Source of the DNA: Begonia masoniana
Lineage: Eukaryota; Streptophyta; Magnoliopsida; Cucurbitales; Begoniaceae
Assembly: GCA_022432975.1 (NCBI GenBank)
Contig: CM039505.1
Span: 22,761,338 to 22,825,337, forward strand
Direction of reading: 5' to 3'
DNA length: 64,000 nt
The notes under the pieces were generated by a model. It ran no database searches. It was not told where the DNA came from and was given only the letters and a program-made list of their open reading frames with translations. The translations under genes and the position numbers were made by a program. This document shows positions 21,649-32,963 of the stretch, one piece after another (positions within the stretch are counted from its first letter, which is position 1; every line of letters begins with the position of its first letter).

Positions 21649-22729
21649 TTCTACCCCCGTTATTTAAATTTTGTCCTTACAATTTGCTTTCTAATTATCC
21701 CTCTAATTACACACTCCAATATAATTCTCATAATTACGCTCGCTACACTTGATTTGATCAACTATAGCCTTAATTATTCATCGAGTACTGACAAATTCCT
21801 GTGTCTTCAAAGTTTTAATCATCCTAACTATGCATTTTAACACTTAATCGTTCATACCTTCGTTGATTTCAACTTAATCAACTATAACTTAGACTCTCAA
21901 AATACCCTAATTTAGCCTCATTTCTAGGTTTCATTCAATAAAATTCATTCAATTCCTCACTTTCCCATTCAGTTCCTCCAAACAACATACATTTTCTTCA
22001 ATCAAGCAACACTAAATACTTAGGAAGTAAATGTCTTACCCTAAATCCTCCACTTCTTCTCTTCTGTCCACTATCATCTCATTTCTAATTCATCACTCTC
22101 ATTTCTTCCACCTACTTACCTTTATTTTATCTTTCATTTTCTATAGTCCGTTATTTCTTTCTAAACCTCTCATATTCTTTACTCCTATATTTGTCTTAGA
22201 ATGCTGGACTTAATCAATAAAATCGAAATCCACCTACTTCCTTGGGCAGTCAAGGCATTTTGTTAGTTACTCAAATACAATTCTCGTACTCAAGGCTTTC
22301 AATACCTAAATCTATCTATTATATTTTCAAAATATCCTCAAAATCTCCATAACTCTTATTTACAGTCAGTCACTATTTTTTACGAATCATGCTCATTTAT
22401 AACTAACTACTAAAGATTAATTTCGTACTTATATTTGTAAGTTAAATTTTAACTACATATATCCTCAAAACTTAAAAAAAATTTCTCCTGATATATCGAT
22501 CCCCTAAATGGAATCCAACTTTCGTATCTTCCGAATCAATGATTTATCTAAACAGTTCTGTATCTACACTCTTCCATTTCTCTTTGGCATGTTTTAGTCT
22601 AAAATTTTAAGGATTTTATTACTATAACTTGGTTGCTATCTATTTTTAGCCTATATTTCATAGGTTGTACTCCTTTAATGAACAACTAAAATTTTGTATT
22701 CGCATTTCTTCATAAAACTTCACACTTTA

Positions 22730-23075
22730 TCAACTAAAAATACCTACTATCCTGGCAAGTTGTTCGGTGCTATCTCTATTAGGTTCAACCATAGCAAAGA
22801 CTCTCAACATAACTTTTCTTTGATCATCATCCCATGTTGGACAACTTCTGGCTATGTGACCGACTTCATTACATTTATAACATCTATCTGAACCCACTCT
22901 ACACTCGCCCCGATGATTCCACATACACTTCGGGCACCCTTGCACGCGTTTCTCGTTTTCTCGATCTATTATTTTGCTTCCAGGCCTCTTTACACCACAA
23001 GGTTGTTGCGGTCCTCCTTCACTTTGTTGTGGTGTAATCTCTCTGAAAAAGCTTCTTGTTGCTTCTCTTTGCCTA
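22730..23075 (-). pseudogene. Gypsy gag fragment with zinc knuckle
   Basis: On the minus strand the frame runs TPQQSEGGPQQPCGVKRPGS, then GCPKCMWNHRGEC, then CYKCNEVGHIARSC (a CCHC knuckle, about 22850..22891). This is the C-terminal half of a Ty3/Gypsy Gag. The CP-x-C-x8-G-x-C pre-knuckle is also present in the Tekay elements of this window. The upstream capsid part is missing. Confidence 0.75.
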
Positions 23076-24690
23076 ATGCATCAAAGTCTTGAATATGCAA
23101 ATTTCGTTGCACATGTCCTTCTGTTTTCAACTGATTTTGAGAATGGGGAACCTGTGACTTACAAGGAGGCTATTAGCTACAAGGATAAGGGTGACTGAAT
23201 TAATGCTATGAATGAAGAAATGACATCGCTATAGAAGAACAACACATGATGTTTGATTGAAAAAAAGGAAAATTGGTGGGTCATAAGGGTATCTTCAAGC
23301 GAAATGAAGATGTTAACAGCAAGGGTAAACCAATGTTCAAGGCAAGATCTGTTGCCAATGTCTTCACGCAGAGAGAAATGATAGATTTCAATGAATGATA
23401 GATTTCAATGAATGATTCTCTCCGGTTGTGTAAGGTTGGCTTTATCGATTGTGGCAACACATAATTTGGAATTAGAGTAAATGGATGTGAAGATGTCATT
23501 TTTACACGGTGATTTGGAGGAAACCATTTTCATGGAACAACCAAGGGGGCTTGAGATTGAAAATTCGAATCAGGTATGTCTAGAAGAAAAGTTGCTCTAT
23601 GGCCTTAAGTAGTCACCATGGCAGAGGAATTTAAATTTTGACGCTTTTATATATAGTTATGTTTATGTGAAAGTCACAACATCAGAAGCAGTGTATTAGT
23701 TGCTATACGTATATGACATTCTGATTGCATGAAAAGATAAACTGGAGATTCAAAATTTTAAGGAGGAATTTGGAAAATAGTTTGATATGAAGGATTTCGG
23801 TGAGGCGAAGAAAATTCTCGGGATTCAGATTTTAAGGGATAGAGAAAGAGGTATTCTAGAACTTTCTTAAGGAGAATACTTGAAGCGTGTTCTCAGCCTG
23901 TTTGATATGTAAAATCTAAAGTCTGTTAGCACGCCATTGGGTGCTCATTTTAGACTATCGAAGTTGCAAGCTCCAAATAGTGAATCGAAAAAAGGAGTTT
24001 ATAATAAAATTTCCTTATGCAAATATCATTAGGTGTATCATGTATGCGATGATATGTACTCGACCTAATCTTGCATATGCTATAAGTGTGGTCAACAGGT
24101 ATATGTCTGATCTTGAAAAATGTCATTGAAATGTTTTGAAGTGGGTGACGAGATACATATTAGATTCTTTGGCTAAGAAATTGATGTACGAAAGGAATGT
24201 TGCAACATCTGCTTCAGCATCACCGGCAGAATCTATAATTTGGTATGTTGTTTCCAATTTTCCTTGTTGTCTAGACTTATCATGTTCTACTTCAGTATAT
24301 AGAGGAGCTATAAGCTAGAAGGCTCAGTTACAAATGACAGTAGCTTTGCCCACTACACAAGCGGAGTACATTGTCACAATGGAAGTTGTTAAGGAAGCTC
24401 TTTGGTTGAAAGGATTAGCTTCGGAGCTTGGTGTGTTGATTGTTGTTCCGACAACTTTTTATGATAGAGTGCAATATATCTAATGAAAAAATATACTTTA
24501 CACGAACGATCAAAGCAAATTGATATGAAGTTTCATTTTATTCGAGAGGTTGTTGATTAGGGTGAAGTGAAAATTTAGAAAATTGATACCGAGAAGAATC
24601 TGGCGGATGTTCTTATGAAAGTTCTTCCAAGTGCCAAGTTTAAGCTTTATTTGAACTTGGTGGGTGTGAAGGAAAGCTAGTCTGTAATGG
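23076..24690 (+). pseudogene. Copia-1 reverse transcriptase and RNase H, decayed
   Basis: In several frames I read EPVTYKEAISYKDKGD (RT start), METIFMEQPRGLEI, LLYGLK with a stop, and a damaged YVDD block. Then come FDMKDFGEAKKILGIQIL, MICTRPNLAYAISVVNRYMS and the RNase H end TTQAEYIVTMEVVKEALWLK. The order and motifs are those of Tnt1/Tork Copia pol. At least ten stops or frameshifts are present. Confidence 0.82.
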
Positions 24691-24740
24691 AGGATGCATA
24701 GGATCCGCAAAGCAGCATGAAGATCTTTAAAATGGGAACC

Positions 24741-24751
24741 AAGGAGGAGAT
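24741..24751 (+). promoter_or_regulatory. Polypurine tract of Copia-1
   Basis: AAGGAGGAGAT directly precedes the 3' LTR start (TGTTAATTATTGG), the expected place for the plus-strand DNA primer. Confidence 0.7.
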
Positions 24752-27700
24752 TGTTAATTATTGGTTTTGTTCAGTTCAAAAATTTTTGAACTAGATTTGC
24801 AATTAAATTTACGGTTATTTCATTTTTGTTCAAATTTGTATTAATTTCTTTTAAATAGATTAGTTAGAGGATTAAAAGGGGGATAAGAAAAACAAGAGAG
24901 AAAATAAGACCTATAGTGGCATAAGCAGTGTAACGACCCTCATACTATTCCTAATTTCCTGTAACGACCCTCATACTATTCCTAATTTCCCGTACAAAAT
25001 TTTTCTTTTTAAGCCTCTAAATCAATTAAAAACATCCTCGAAAACCTTTAAAGAAAATTCATTTATCATACAAAAACAGTTTACATAAAACCACTCAACC
25101 TTCTATCATTCCTCAATTTATCAACTTATCACTTCTTCACAATATCATTTTTATCTCCATTTCAATTATACATTTTACATAAACTTTCCAAACATTCATA
25201 CGTTCTCGTAACTCTGTCCAAAACCGACTCTAAACACGATTAAAATGAAGTACATTTTCATGAAAACGAACTGCATGGTTCCGTTTAAAAGTGTGACATA
25301 TCCTTCCTGTTTCAAAAGAAAATACCAAGCAGTTCCATTAAACTTTAGATAAAAACCTTAACAAAACGTTTTATAAAACAAGTCTATCAAAACATCAAAA
25401 CCTATTTTATCCACTAACCCGAATCAAACCATCTAAACATCAATCAATCAACTAAACAGATTCCAATGAAAATTTTACTAAAACAGTTTATAAAAACAGG
25501 TTTCCAAAACGTTTAAAACCTCAAAAGTAAACCTATCAACTACCAGAACCAAGCATCCTAAAATGTCTATACAACTCTCAGTCCAAAACATCTCAATAAC
25601 CCCAAAATCTATACATACGTCCCCACGGGTCGGTTGAGCATCGACTGTGCCAGCACACTGCCGCGAGCATCATCCATCAACTGCCTCAGACATCAGAAGG
25701 AAGAACGTCATCCTCACCTGGATCTACGTCACCTATAATGTCACCTACACCATACAGACACATATGAGATATTGAAATCTCAGTAAGCTACGTAAATGCA
25801 GATGCATGCGTGCAGTGCATATGAAGTTCAGAAAACATGCATATCAGACATATCAGGTCATTTCATACAGATTGCCACCGAGATATCAGCCCTCTAAATG
25901 GAAAGGATACATCCCGCGGTCGGACTACCACTTTCGATTTAGAGGAGGGGGGTACATGCTCACAAACCCTACAGCCATGCCTGAGCCCCATCCCGCGTGA
26001 CCAGATACAGATTACGTATTTTTGTTCATTATTCATTTCATTTGAAAACTTGTGCAGAAATCCATTTTCATGCCATTTTGAAACACGTGATGCATGAACA
26101 GTTATAAGCATAATGTAACCATACAATAAACAAACACATGTATACCATCAAGACCGAAATAAACTAACCTATAAACAATTAAACCTAACTACCCAACCAA
26201 AAGCAGATTAAACAAACAACTCTTCAGGGATCCTCGATACGACATCGAAGTATGGTGTAAACCGATTGGTCAAAGTAAGTCACGAAAACTTACCTGTCGT
26301 CCGTAGTTCGCTGGTTTTGGCACATCTCGTCGCCTATGGCTCGACCTATGACAAACATTCACACTTCATTAATCAAGCTTACATTCACCAATTTACTCTC
26401 AAACTACTATTTCTAATATAATCCATCTAAAACCTAATTAAACGGGCCACAAATTCGAGTTTGATAAAACCGACCCGAAACTTCAAACGCGCGTAACTTT
26501 TGCGTCGGTTATCGGAATCGAACGATTCCAGCGGCCATGTACTCCTCTAATAACCTATTTTAATTTGCCAAAAGGAATTTTAAAACAAATGACCGGAGCT
26601 AGGTCAATTTATCAAAAACCCGAAACTGCCATTTACCCGGAAAATCCCCCTTTTTGATTTTTCATCAAATTCCATCAATTTCTTCACCAATCAATCACAT
26701 ATACACTCAATTAACAATATCTAATCAAAAATCGAAGCTACACTAAGCAAAACCCGAAATGCACAACACACCTCACGGTTTTCTCCCTGAAAACCGAGAT
26801 ACCATAGCCCACCGGCGAACACTCGCCTCACATCCCTAATTCCCCAACATTTCCGTCACAAATCGACCAAAGAAATGACCCAACTCGTGGACCACTCCAC
26901 GGCCGAGCAACAGAGCGAAAAACAGGGAGGAACTACCTGTTTCGGTCGGGTCTGGCGCGAATAGAGCTGAACCGAGCTCTGGCTTCAGCTCGCCGGAGTT
27001 CGCTCGCCTGAACGGTGGTCGGAAACGCCAGGTCGCCGTCGAAGGGAGGCCAGCGCTCGCTCTCTTCCTTTCTCTCTTCGGCGTCGGGCTCGGCAGGGGA
27101 ATGGCTTCCTCGTGAAGCCATTCCTTTGTTTTATAAAACTTATAAATAAAATTATAATTTTATTTACTTACCAAATTACTTAAATGCCCCTCCATCAATT
27201 TTATGCTTAACTCTTTAATTAGTCTATCAATTCGGTTTTCTCTGCAATTTCCTTATTTCTCCAAATATTCCAATTTAATCTTAGAGTTCTAACAAAATTC
27301 ACCGTTTCCAAAACGGACTTATTCTGCCATTTTTACGAATTAATATGCTAAAAGGGTAAAACGGGAACTTTAGCATTACTCTTTTCGATTTGGATTTCTA
27401 AAATTCCACTTATTCCTCTAAAAATTCCCATAAATTTCTAGGGTCCTAATAAAACCATCCGCTCGCAAAACGGACCTAATTTACTTATTTACCAAAATAG
27501 CCTTGGAGCGGAAACCCGAAAAACTCGGGTGTTACAAGCAGAGTTAGAGAGAAAATAAGCGAGAGAGAAAATGGTGCAAGAGACTTATCGAGAAACATTA
27601 CTTTTCTTGTAATCTCAGGGTGATACTGCAGGTGATATTGTAGCATTATGGAAATACTTGTTTTCTGGATTCTCTAATAAAATTCACTGTTAGAGTTTTG

Positions 27701-27820
27701 TGTCATGGACATAGGACGATTTTGTTCGAACCAAATAAATACTTGTGTCTTTATTTCTTCTTTCACTCTTCTAATTAATTCTTGATTTATTCTCGCGATG
27801 TGATTAATTTTATCACAACA
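24752..27820 (+). repeat. 3' LTR of Copia-1 (interrupted by a solo LTR)
   Basis: It begins TGTTAATTATTGG and ends TATCACAACA, matching 3731..5119. The native LTR is 24752..24928 plus 27537..27820; the interval between is a later Gypsy-type solo LTR. Confidence 0.82.
24929..27536 (-). mobile_element. Gypsy-type solo LTR in the 3' LTR of Copia-1
   Basis: The 2608-bp insert starts TGTAACGACCC and ends CTCGGGTGTTACA on plus. It is flanked by exact AGCAG duplications (24924..24928 and 27537..27541). Termini match Tekay-type LTRs in reverse (TGTAACACCCGAG... on minus), so I place it on the minus strand. The first 31 bp are duplicated in tandem. Minus-strand TTTATAAG- and TATAAAAC-like TATA sequences lie near 27130..27150, just 5' (on minus) of a palindrome AATGGCTTC...GAAGCCATT (27100..27122). 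No internal coding sequence remains, as expected after LTR-LTR recombination. Confidence 0.85.
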
Positions 27821-28032
27821 GTATCAAATGCGACCACAGCCAAGGAAGCATGAGGAATTCTAAAAAAATCCTTTTAAAGAAGTTGATAAAGTAAAGAAGT
27901 TACGTCATCCAATCCAACAAGGAGAATTTGAAGCATTGCAAATGTAAGAATCCGAGTCTAAAGCAGATTTGTTTTCGAGGGTGCTGGCCACCATCAACCA
28001 AACAAAGAGATATAAAGAAAGAATAGAACACG
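27821..28032 (+). pseudogene. Copia gag (UBN2-type) fragment, middle part
   Basis: The frame reads NATTAKEA, stop, GILKKSFKEVDKVKKLR, then GEFEALQM, stop, ESESKADLFSRVLATINQTK. This is the central UBN2 domain (consensus feel: E-A-W-x-x-L, then F-E-x-L-x-M-x-E-x-E-x-V-x-x-Y-F-x-R). It continues the piece at 3550..3730 and is itself cut at 28032 by the compound block; the knuckle-bearing end is at 51944..52400. Confidence 0.7.
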
Positions 28033-28238
28033 TGTCACGACCCTATTACTGTACCCAATTTTTCCTAATTATTTTTCATTTTATTTTATACCTAGTGTTT
28101 ATGCAGAAAATAATTTGAAATCTATTTAATAAAACATTTAAAACAATTAAAACTATTTAATTAAAACTGTTTTTATAACAATTTATTAAATAAAATAATG
28201 GGAGGGCAGGATTGTAAATTCCTGCCCGTGGAAGAACC

Positions 28239-28380
28239 GCAGCGATCAGGCGCTGCGTGAGCAGCGCACGATCGCTGCTGCGCTGCCAATATGCAGCGCA
28301 CGATCGCTGCATAATGCAGCGATCAGGCGCTGCATGATGGCAGCGCGCGATCGCTGCCTCATGCAGCGCACGGGCGCCGC
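28239..28380. repeat. Array of six 18-bp quasi-palindromes GCAGCG-N6-CGCTGC
   Basis: Six copies start at 28239, 28261, 28293, 28316, 28340 and 28363, so spacing is near 23 bp except one 32-bp gap. Arms are GCAGCG and CGCTGC; the last copy has CGCCGC. Centres are ATCAGG, CACGAT, CACGAT, ATCAGG, CGCGAT and CACGGG. The array is GC- and CpG-rich in AT-rich surroundings. It could bind a dimeric protein or form small hairpins; no function is known to me. Confidence 0.8.
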
Positions 28381-28413
28381 ACCCCTGCTCCCTGCCTTCT
28401 CTGATTTCAAACA

Positions 28414-28450
28414 TTTTGCTCTCTGGAATTCAAGTTTCCAGAGAGCAAAA
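28414..28450. repeat. Perfect 14-bp inverted repeat (hairpin) with 9-nt loop
   Basis: TTTTGCTCTCTGGA at 28414..28427 is the reverse complement of TCCAGAGAGCAAAA at 28437..28450. It ends in A/T runs and lies just after the palindrome array. A terminator or processing role is possible but not shown. Confidence 0.7.
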
Positions 28451-28815
28451 CATACCTCTTCTCCCCTCTTTTTCATTCATTTCATTGCCCCTTTTTATTC
28501 CATTTCATTGCCTCCCTGAGTATCACATTATAAACCATTTTATGAAAACAAATTGCATGGATATATTTAAAATTAGACTTTTCCAAAACGTTATAAAACC
28601 TGAAAATAGTTATCTATCAAAACAGTTATTTATCAAAACATTGACCTATCAACTAATCAGTCTCAAACAACCTAAAATAGTTCTAACATATCCCCCATCA
28701 GCCCATAACGTCCCATAACCCTCAAAACACATATATACTTCCCCCACGGGTCGGTAACGCATCGACTGTACAGCACGCCACCACAGGCCATCCTTATCCC
28801 CTTCTCTTAAAATCA

Positions 28816-29675
28816 CATTGCTATTTTTGTCTATTCACATCCACCGCTGTCACTGGTTCATTTTATCTTATTCATATCCACTATAAATAATTTCTTTTGT
28901 TGTTCCATCCCCTTTAAGTTTATTAATACATCTCTGAAACACTACTCTTTTAATAAGCACATCCACCGCTGTCACTGTTCACTTTTATCTTATTCACATC
29001 CACCTATGAATAGTAAATTTCTGTTTGTAGTTCACATCCACCTGTGAATAGTAAATTTATGTTTGTAGTTCACATCTACCAGTGAACAGTAAATCTCTCT
29101 TTTGTTTATTCGCATCCACCGCTGCCACTGTTCACTTTTGTCTTATTCACATCCACTTGTGAATAGTAAATTTCTGTTTGTAGTTCATATCCACCTGTGA
29201 ATAGTAAATTTTTGTTTGTAGCTCACATCCACCGGTGAACAGTAAATCTCTCCTTTGTTTATTAGCATCTACCGCTGCCACTGTTCACTTTTGTCTTATT
29301 CACATCCACCTGTGAAAAGTAAATTTCTGTTTGTAGTTCACATCCACCGGTGAACAGTAAATTTCGCTTTCGTTTATTTTCACTGCATATATTTTTATCA
29401 CGTTTCCTCTACATGGCCGTCGCCTACCCAGCCTTTTATTTAAATGTTCCAAGTATTTTGATTTTCCTTCTGTAATTCATTCTACAGTCCGGTTTAACTG
29501 TATTACCGTTTTGTATTTAAATCCAGAGAAGGTTTTCTCTAGCTGTGGAGTTTTAAGGGTTGTTTTAAAAGTTCCATCTTTTTTCTGTTTAAACAAAAAA
29601 AATATATGTCCCTGTTTTTCTGTTAAAAGTCCGGAGTGATGGCTCCTCGGCCCGATCAGGTTTGAGGCTGTCACA
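28816..29675 (+). repeat. 5' LTR of Tekay-plus, 3' portion only
   Basis: The left part holds about a dozen diverged CACATCCACC-type units (28845..29370). The right part is unique sequence ending GAGTGATGGCTCC...CTGTCACA, comparable to the end of the minus-strand Tekay LTR (complement near 62614..62680). The left boundary is uncertain. Confidence 0.72.
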
Positions 29676-29691
29676 GTTATAGTATTAGAGC
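29676..29691 (+). promoter_or_regulatory. Mutated primer-binding site of Tekay-plus
   Basis: GTTATAGTATTAGAGC follows the LTR end. Against the Tekay-minus site (TGGTATCAGAG) it reads TAGTATTAGAG, two transitions of the kind produced by cytosine deamination. Confidence 0.65.
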
Positions 29692-29843
29692 AAAAAAAAT
29701 CAGGTTTTAAAAGCGAGTCGGTAAACTGTCTGATTGCACAACCCGCCTTGTGAGATCGCTCCACCAACTGTAAGTGTTTAAGTTTCTGTACCCGTTTTGT
29801 TTATTAAGTAGAGTTCGTTATTTCGTATAGGATTTCCTTAGAG

Positions 29844-30977
29844 ATGGTGAGAGGACAACAGGATGAATCGAGCGAGAGTTCTCGTGCCATTGACAAATTA
29901 ACCGAGCTGGTGGGTGTACAATCCTGCATGGTGGAACGCCTGATGGCCCGAGAAGACAACGGGAATAACAATAACAATCAAGGGAATGCTCCACGCGACA
30001 CCGGTGGGGATAGGTTCAGGCGACTCCAGCCGCCTACATTTGATGGACTATCTACTAACCCAACTCACGCTGAGGAATGGGTTCGGCAGATAGAGAGAAT
30101 GTATACATGCGCTGAGGTGGAAGAAAATAAGAAGGTTCTATGTGCCACGTATCAGCTCACCAAGAATGCAGGATTTTGGTGGGACACTGTCCAAGCAACA
30201 ACGGTGGCATTAAGCTGGGAGGGATTTAAGCGAATGTTCTATGAGAAGTATTTTGACAGAAGTGCGAAGAAGGAGAAGATGATAGAGTTCTCTCGGCTAC
30301 GGCAGTATGGATTGGTGGCCGAATATGTTCAGAAGTTTGAATCCTTATCCCGCTATGCACCTCATTTGGTGGCCACTGACGAAAACCAGGTGCACCAATT
30401 TATTCAGGGTTTGAAGCTGGACCTCTTACGAGGGATTTCATATGGGGGATTTGACGAGGCCCCGTATACGAAGGTGGTGGCCAAAGCTTACCATTTAGAA
30501 GCCTTAGAGATGAAGTCTCAGAGATATAGGGATACGTCGAAGAGAATCTTACGTGATGCCCCTCTACAGCAACAGCAACCACAGAGAAGTCAGAATTTGC
30601 AACCTCAACAGCAGCATAACAGGGGCATTAAGAGGCCCAATGAGACCACCAATTATCAAGACAAAGGAAAGAGACCAATGGGGGCTCCTCAACTTTCAGT
30701 ATACCCGCGATGCCAGAGAATTCATAGGGGCGAATGCAGACTCATTACCGGCCAATGTTTCCGATGTGGCAAAGAAGGACATCACGTCCGGGATTGCCCA
30801 ATGCTGGACACGAGACCAAATCAAGCCGTACCTAGAGTTTTTGCAATGATGGGGACGTTGATGATGCCGATCAGCACACAGCAATTACAGGTACAATTTC
30901 AATATGTGATGCACCTGTTATACCTTGTGGGACATGGGGGCCACACATTCGTTTGTGGCCATGGATTTTGTAGTTAG
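29844..30977 (+). pseudogene. Tekay-plus gag
   Basis: The frame opens MVRGQQDESSESSRAIDKL and shows the Ty3 capsid domain: LQPPTFDGLSTNPTHAEEW, then WWDTVQATTVALSWEGFKR, FYEKYF and YVQKFESLSRYAP. A Q/P-rich linker and the knuckle CFRCGKEGHHVRDC (about 30757..30798) follow, all four ligands present. The reading frame is lost after FAMMG (about 30852), where frameshifts separate gag from protease. The Gag part itself has no internal stop. Confidence 0.88.
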
Positions 30978-31304
30978 ACAGAAGTTTTGTTGTACGCCAT
31001 CAGATCAGCCCTACAACATTATGCTACCGTCCGGAGAGTTTATGCACTCCGAGCAGGTTGTAAGGGGTGATATAGTGTCAGTAGGAGACCAAAAGTTGTA
31101 TGCCAACCTTATCGTCATCGGTATGAAAGGATACGATGTTATTCTAGGAATGGACTGGCTGTTTAGACATCACGCCACCATCAACTGCAGGTCCGGGCTA
31201 GTGTCATTTAAGCGCCCGAACGAGGTAGAGTCCTCCTATCAGGCAATACCAAAGAAACATCATATGCCTATTATATCTTCCTTGAAAGCTCAACAGCTGA
31301 TGAG
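30925..31304 (+). pseudogene. Tekay-plus protease region, cut by SIRE-plus
   Basis: The frame reads MGATHSFVAMDFVVRQKF and later [19 protein letters not shown], the retropepsin-like fold of Ty3/Gypsy elements. The catalytic triplet D-T-G is D-M-G here. The frame runs to LKAQQLM, and the target duplication ATGAG (31300..31304) marks the SIRE insertion. Coding resumes at 43046 with RSGCIRFLVHV. Confidence 0.82.
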
Positions 31305-32892
31305 TGTTGACTTATAGATTGTTTAAGTCATAATTTGTTTTTGATTATGTATTTGTATAATTAGTGTACAATTTGATTATGTGTATTTAAAGAGAATAAT
31401 GAATATTAGTTTATTTGGAAATACCCTTGAAAAGGGTATTTTAGTTGTCTAATAAATCGGTTTGAGTATACAGAATTAAATAGCAATATAGGCTTGCATA
31501 TACCGATCGCTACACGACAAAGAATGATGCATCTGCCGATAGCATTTTTGAAGACATCTGCCGATGTCATGTCAAGGTGCATTTGCCGATAACTGTTGAA
31601 GCTACTCCTGCCGATGCCGGTTCGTAACGTGTTGAGGTGCATATGCCGATAACATTTACAAGTCTCATCTGCCCGTGAAGCTCTAAGCAAGCATCTATCG
31701 ATGACGTGGTCAGTGCTTATATGTTTCATCTGCCGAAGCGTTTTTGAAGATATCTACCGATGACGTGGTCAGTGCTTATATGTTTCATCTGCCGAAGCAT
31801 TTTTGAAGATATCTGCCGATGACGTGTCAAGATGGATCTGCCGATAGCATTTGACGCTACTCATACCGATGATATTTAAGGACACATCTGCCGATGATGT
31901 TTTTAAGCAGCTCCTGCCGATTGACTAAACGACAAAAGGAGATGCTGACTAAAGCTTGCACCTACCGATCACGTTTGACAATGCTCCTGCCAATGGAGTT
32001 TAAAGGTGCTTCTGCCGATAAAAGTTTAAGGTGCTTCTGCCGATAAAAGTTTAAGATGCTTCTGCCGATAAAAGTTTAAGATGCTTCTGCCGATGGAATT
32101 CAAGGATACACCTGCCGATGGATTTTTAGGATACATCTGCCGATGGCATTTCAAGCTGCATCCACCGATGACGTGTCTCTGCTCATAAGTTGCATCTGCC
32201 GATGAACTTCCAACAGAATTCAAAGTTAGCCGCGAAGCTACAGTGACGTCATTTTCAGCATTAACTCCAGACCTTAATGGCGATGACGAACAACATTTTC
32301 AGAAGCAACGGATAGCTGCTTCAGTACGGATGCTTCCCAACGGTAACATTTTAACATTTGAAGAAAGAAACATTCAATTCTCTGAAGCAATTTTATACAG
32401 AGTATTTAAGCAGAAGAAAAGGCTCGAAGACTAACTTTTGCCAATTTGAATTATGAGCCCTAACTGCGAAAGTTATTTTCACACTCTGTATTCTTCTCTA
32501 CATCTCTCAATCCTAACTTGAGATTCATTTTTGTGAGATTGTAGTCTGAGCTTAATATTTTACAAACTCAAACTTGTAACGGCAGTGGATTGACGCTCGT
32601 GAAGTTCAATCCAAATCTGTAAAGGCAGTTGATCGGAGCCCGGAATCCCGATCTGTTATTTCTCGTGAGGAGAAGGGTAAGGATCTTCAAGGGGTGAGCC
32701 TTGGAGCGTGGACGTAGGCAGTTTGGGCGAACCACGTAAAAAGTACTGGTGTTGAATCTCTCTTACTCTCTCTTTATTTTTGATATTACCTTATTTGCTA
32801 TTAAACTAATTAAGAGAGTAACACTAATTGATTATTAGATTAATTTTTTAAAAGTCTAATTCACCCCCCTCTTAGACAATTCCGGTCCTTCA
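31305..32892 (+). repeat. 5' LTR of SIRE-plus
   Basis: This 1588-bp LTR contains a loose run of CATCTGCCGATG-like words from 31535 to 32210, often followed by ATGACGTG or an A/T run. Four nearly tandem 25-bp units (GATGCTTCTGCCGATAAAAG plus TTTAA) lie at about 32003..32097. A TATA-like TATTTAA at 32403..32409 is followed by U5 sequence ending in CCTTCA. Confidence 0.92.
32403..32409 (+). promoter_or_regulatory. Putative TATA-like box in the SIRE-plus 5' LTR
   Basis: TATTTAA lies just downstream of TTATACAGAG and after the motif-rich part of the LTR. The 3' LTR conserves it near 41418. Position fits a U3/R boundary, but no start site can be read. Confidence 0.4.
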
Positions 32893-32907
32893 ATTGGTAT
32901 CAAAGCG
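32893..32907 (+). promoter_or_regulatory. Primer-binding site of SIRE-plus
   Basis: ATTGGTATCAAAGCG follows the LTR end directly. It matches the initiator tRNA-Met site TGGTATCAGAGC with one substitution. Confidence 0.85.
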
Positions 32908-32963
32908 AGGTTATCTTTGTCTAAGCTGTAGTTAAACACTCTGCATTATATTCTGCTATTACA

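Larger units (their letters stand above)
18820..23075 (-). mobile_element. Deleted minus-strand Ty3/Gypsy element in Copia-1
   Basis: A 2.8-kb LTR is followed on the right by a polypurine-like sequence in minus orientation (complement of TTCTACCCCCGTTATTTAAA), about 1 kb of AT-rich sequence without recognisable pol, and then a gag fragment with a CCHC knuckle. The 5' LTR and nearly all of pol are missing. The right boundary is estimated from where Copia-1 RT-region sequence resumes (EYANFVAHVLL, then EPVTYKEAIS). Confidence 0.72.
3731..27820 (+). mobile_element. Copia-1: decayed Tork/Tnt1-like Copia retrotransposon, host of several nested insertions
   Basis: Terminal LTRs are recognisable at both ends (TGTTAATTATTG start, AACA end), with a degenerate primer-binding site after the left LTR and a purine tract before the right LTR. 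Between them, in Copia order, lie gag, CCHC knuckle, protease/pre-integrase, integrase and RT-RNase H, all with stops and frameshifts. Flanking pentamers ATATT and GTATC differ by two transitions and may be a decayed target duplication. The UBN2 gag reading frame is continuous across the two flanks, which supports these boundaries. Five later insertions have expanded it to about 24 kb. Confidence 0.82.
28033..28815 (-). mobile_element. Fragment of a Gypsy-type LTR carrying a palindrome array
   Basis: It starts TGTCACGACCC directly after interrupted gag sequence, which looks like the reverse of a Gypsy LTR end (GGGTCGTGACA). Near 28740..28790 the words CCACGGGTCGG and GCATCGACTGT match the solo LTR at 25624..25660, so the families are related. 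It lacks a matching right end: at about 28815 the sequence passes into the CACATCCACC repeats of the Tekay-plus 5' LTR, where either truncation or recombination occurred. Confidence 0.55.

Noticed and set aside
26933..27121. 62-codon minus frame in the solo LTR
   Set aside because: GC-rich leader of an LTR; no domain, no counterpart in related LTRs that I can see.
28033..29675. Reading 28033..29675 as one complete 5' LTR of Tekay-plus
   Set aside because: Its start (TGTCACGACCC) does not match the start of the 3' LTR (TATAACACCCGG), and the left part instead resembles another LTR in reverse.
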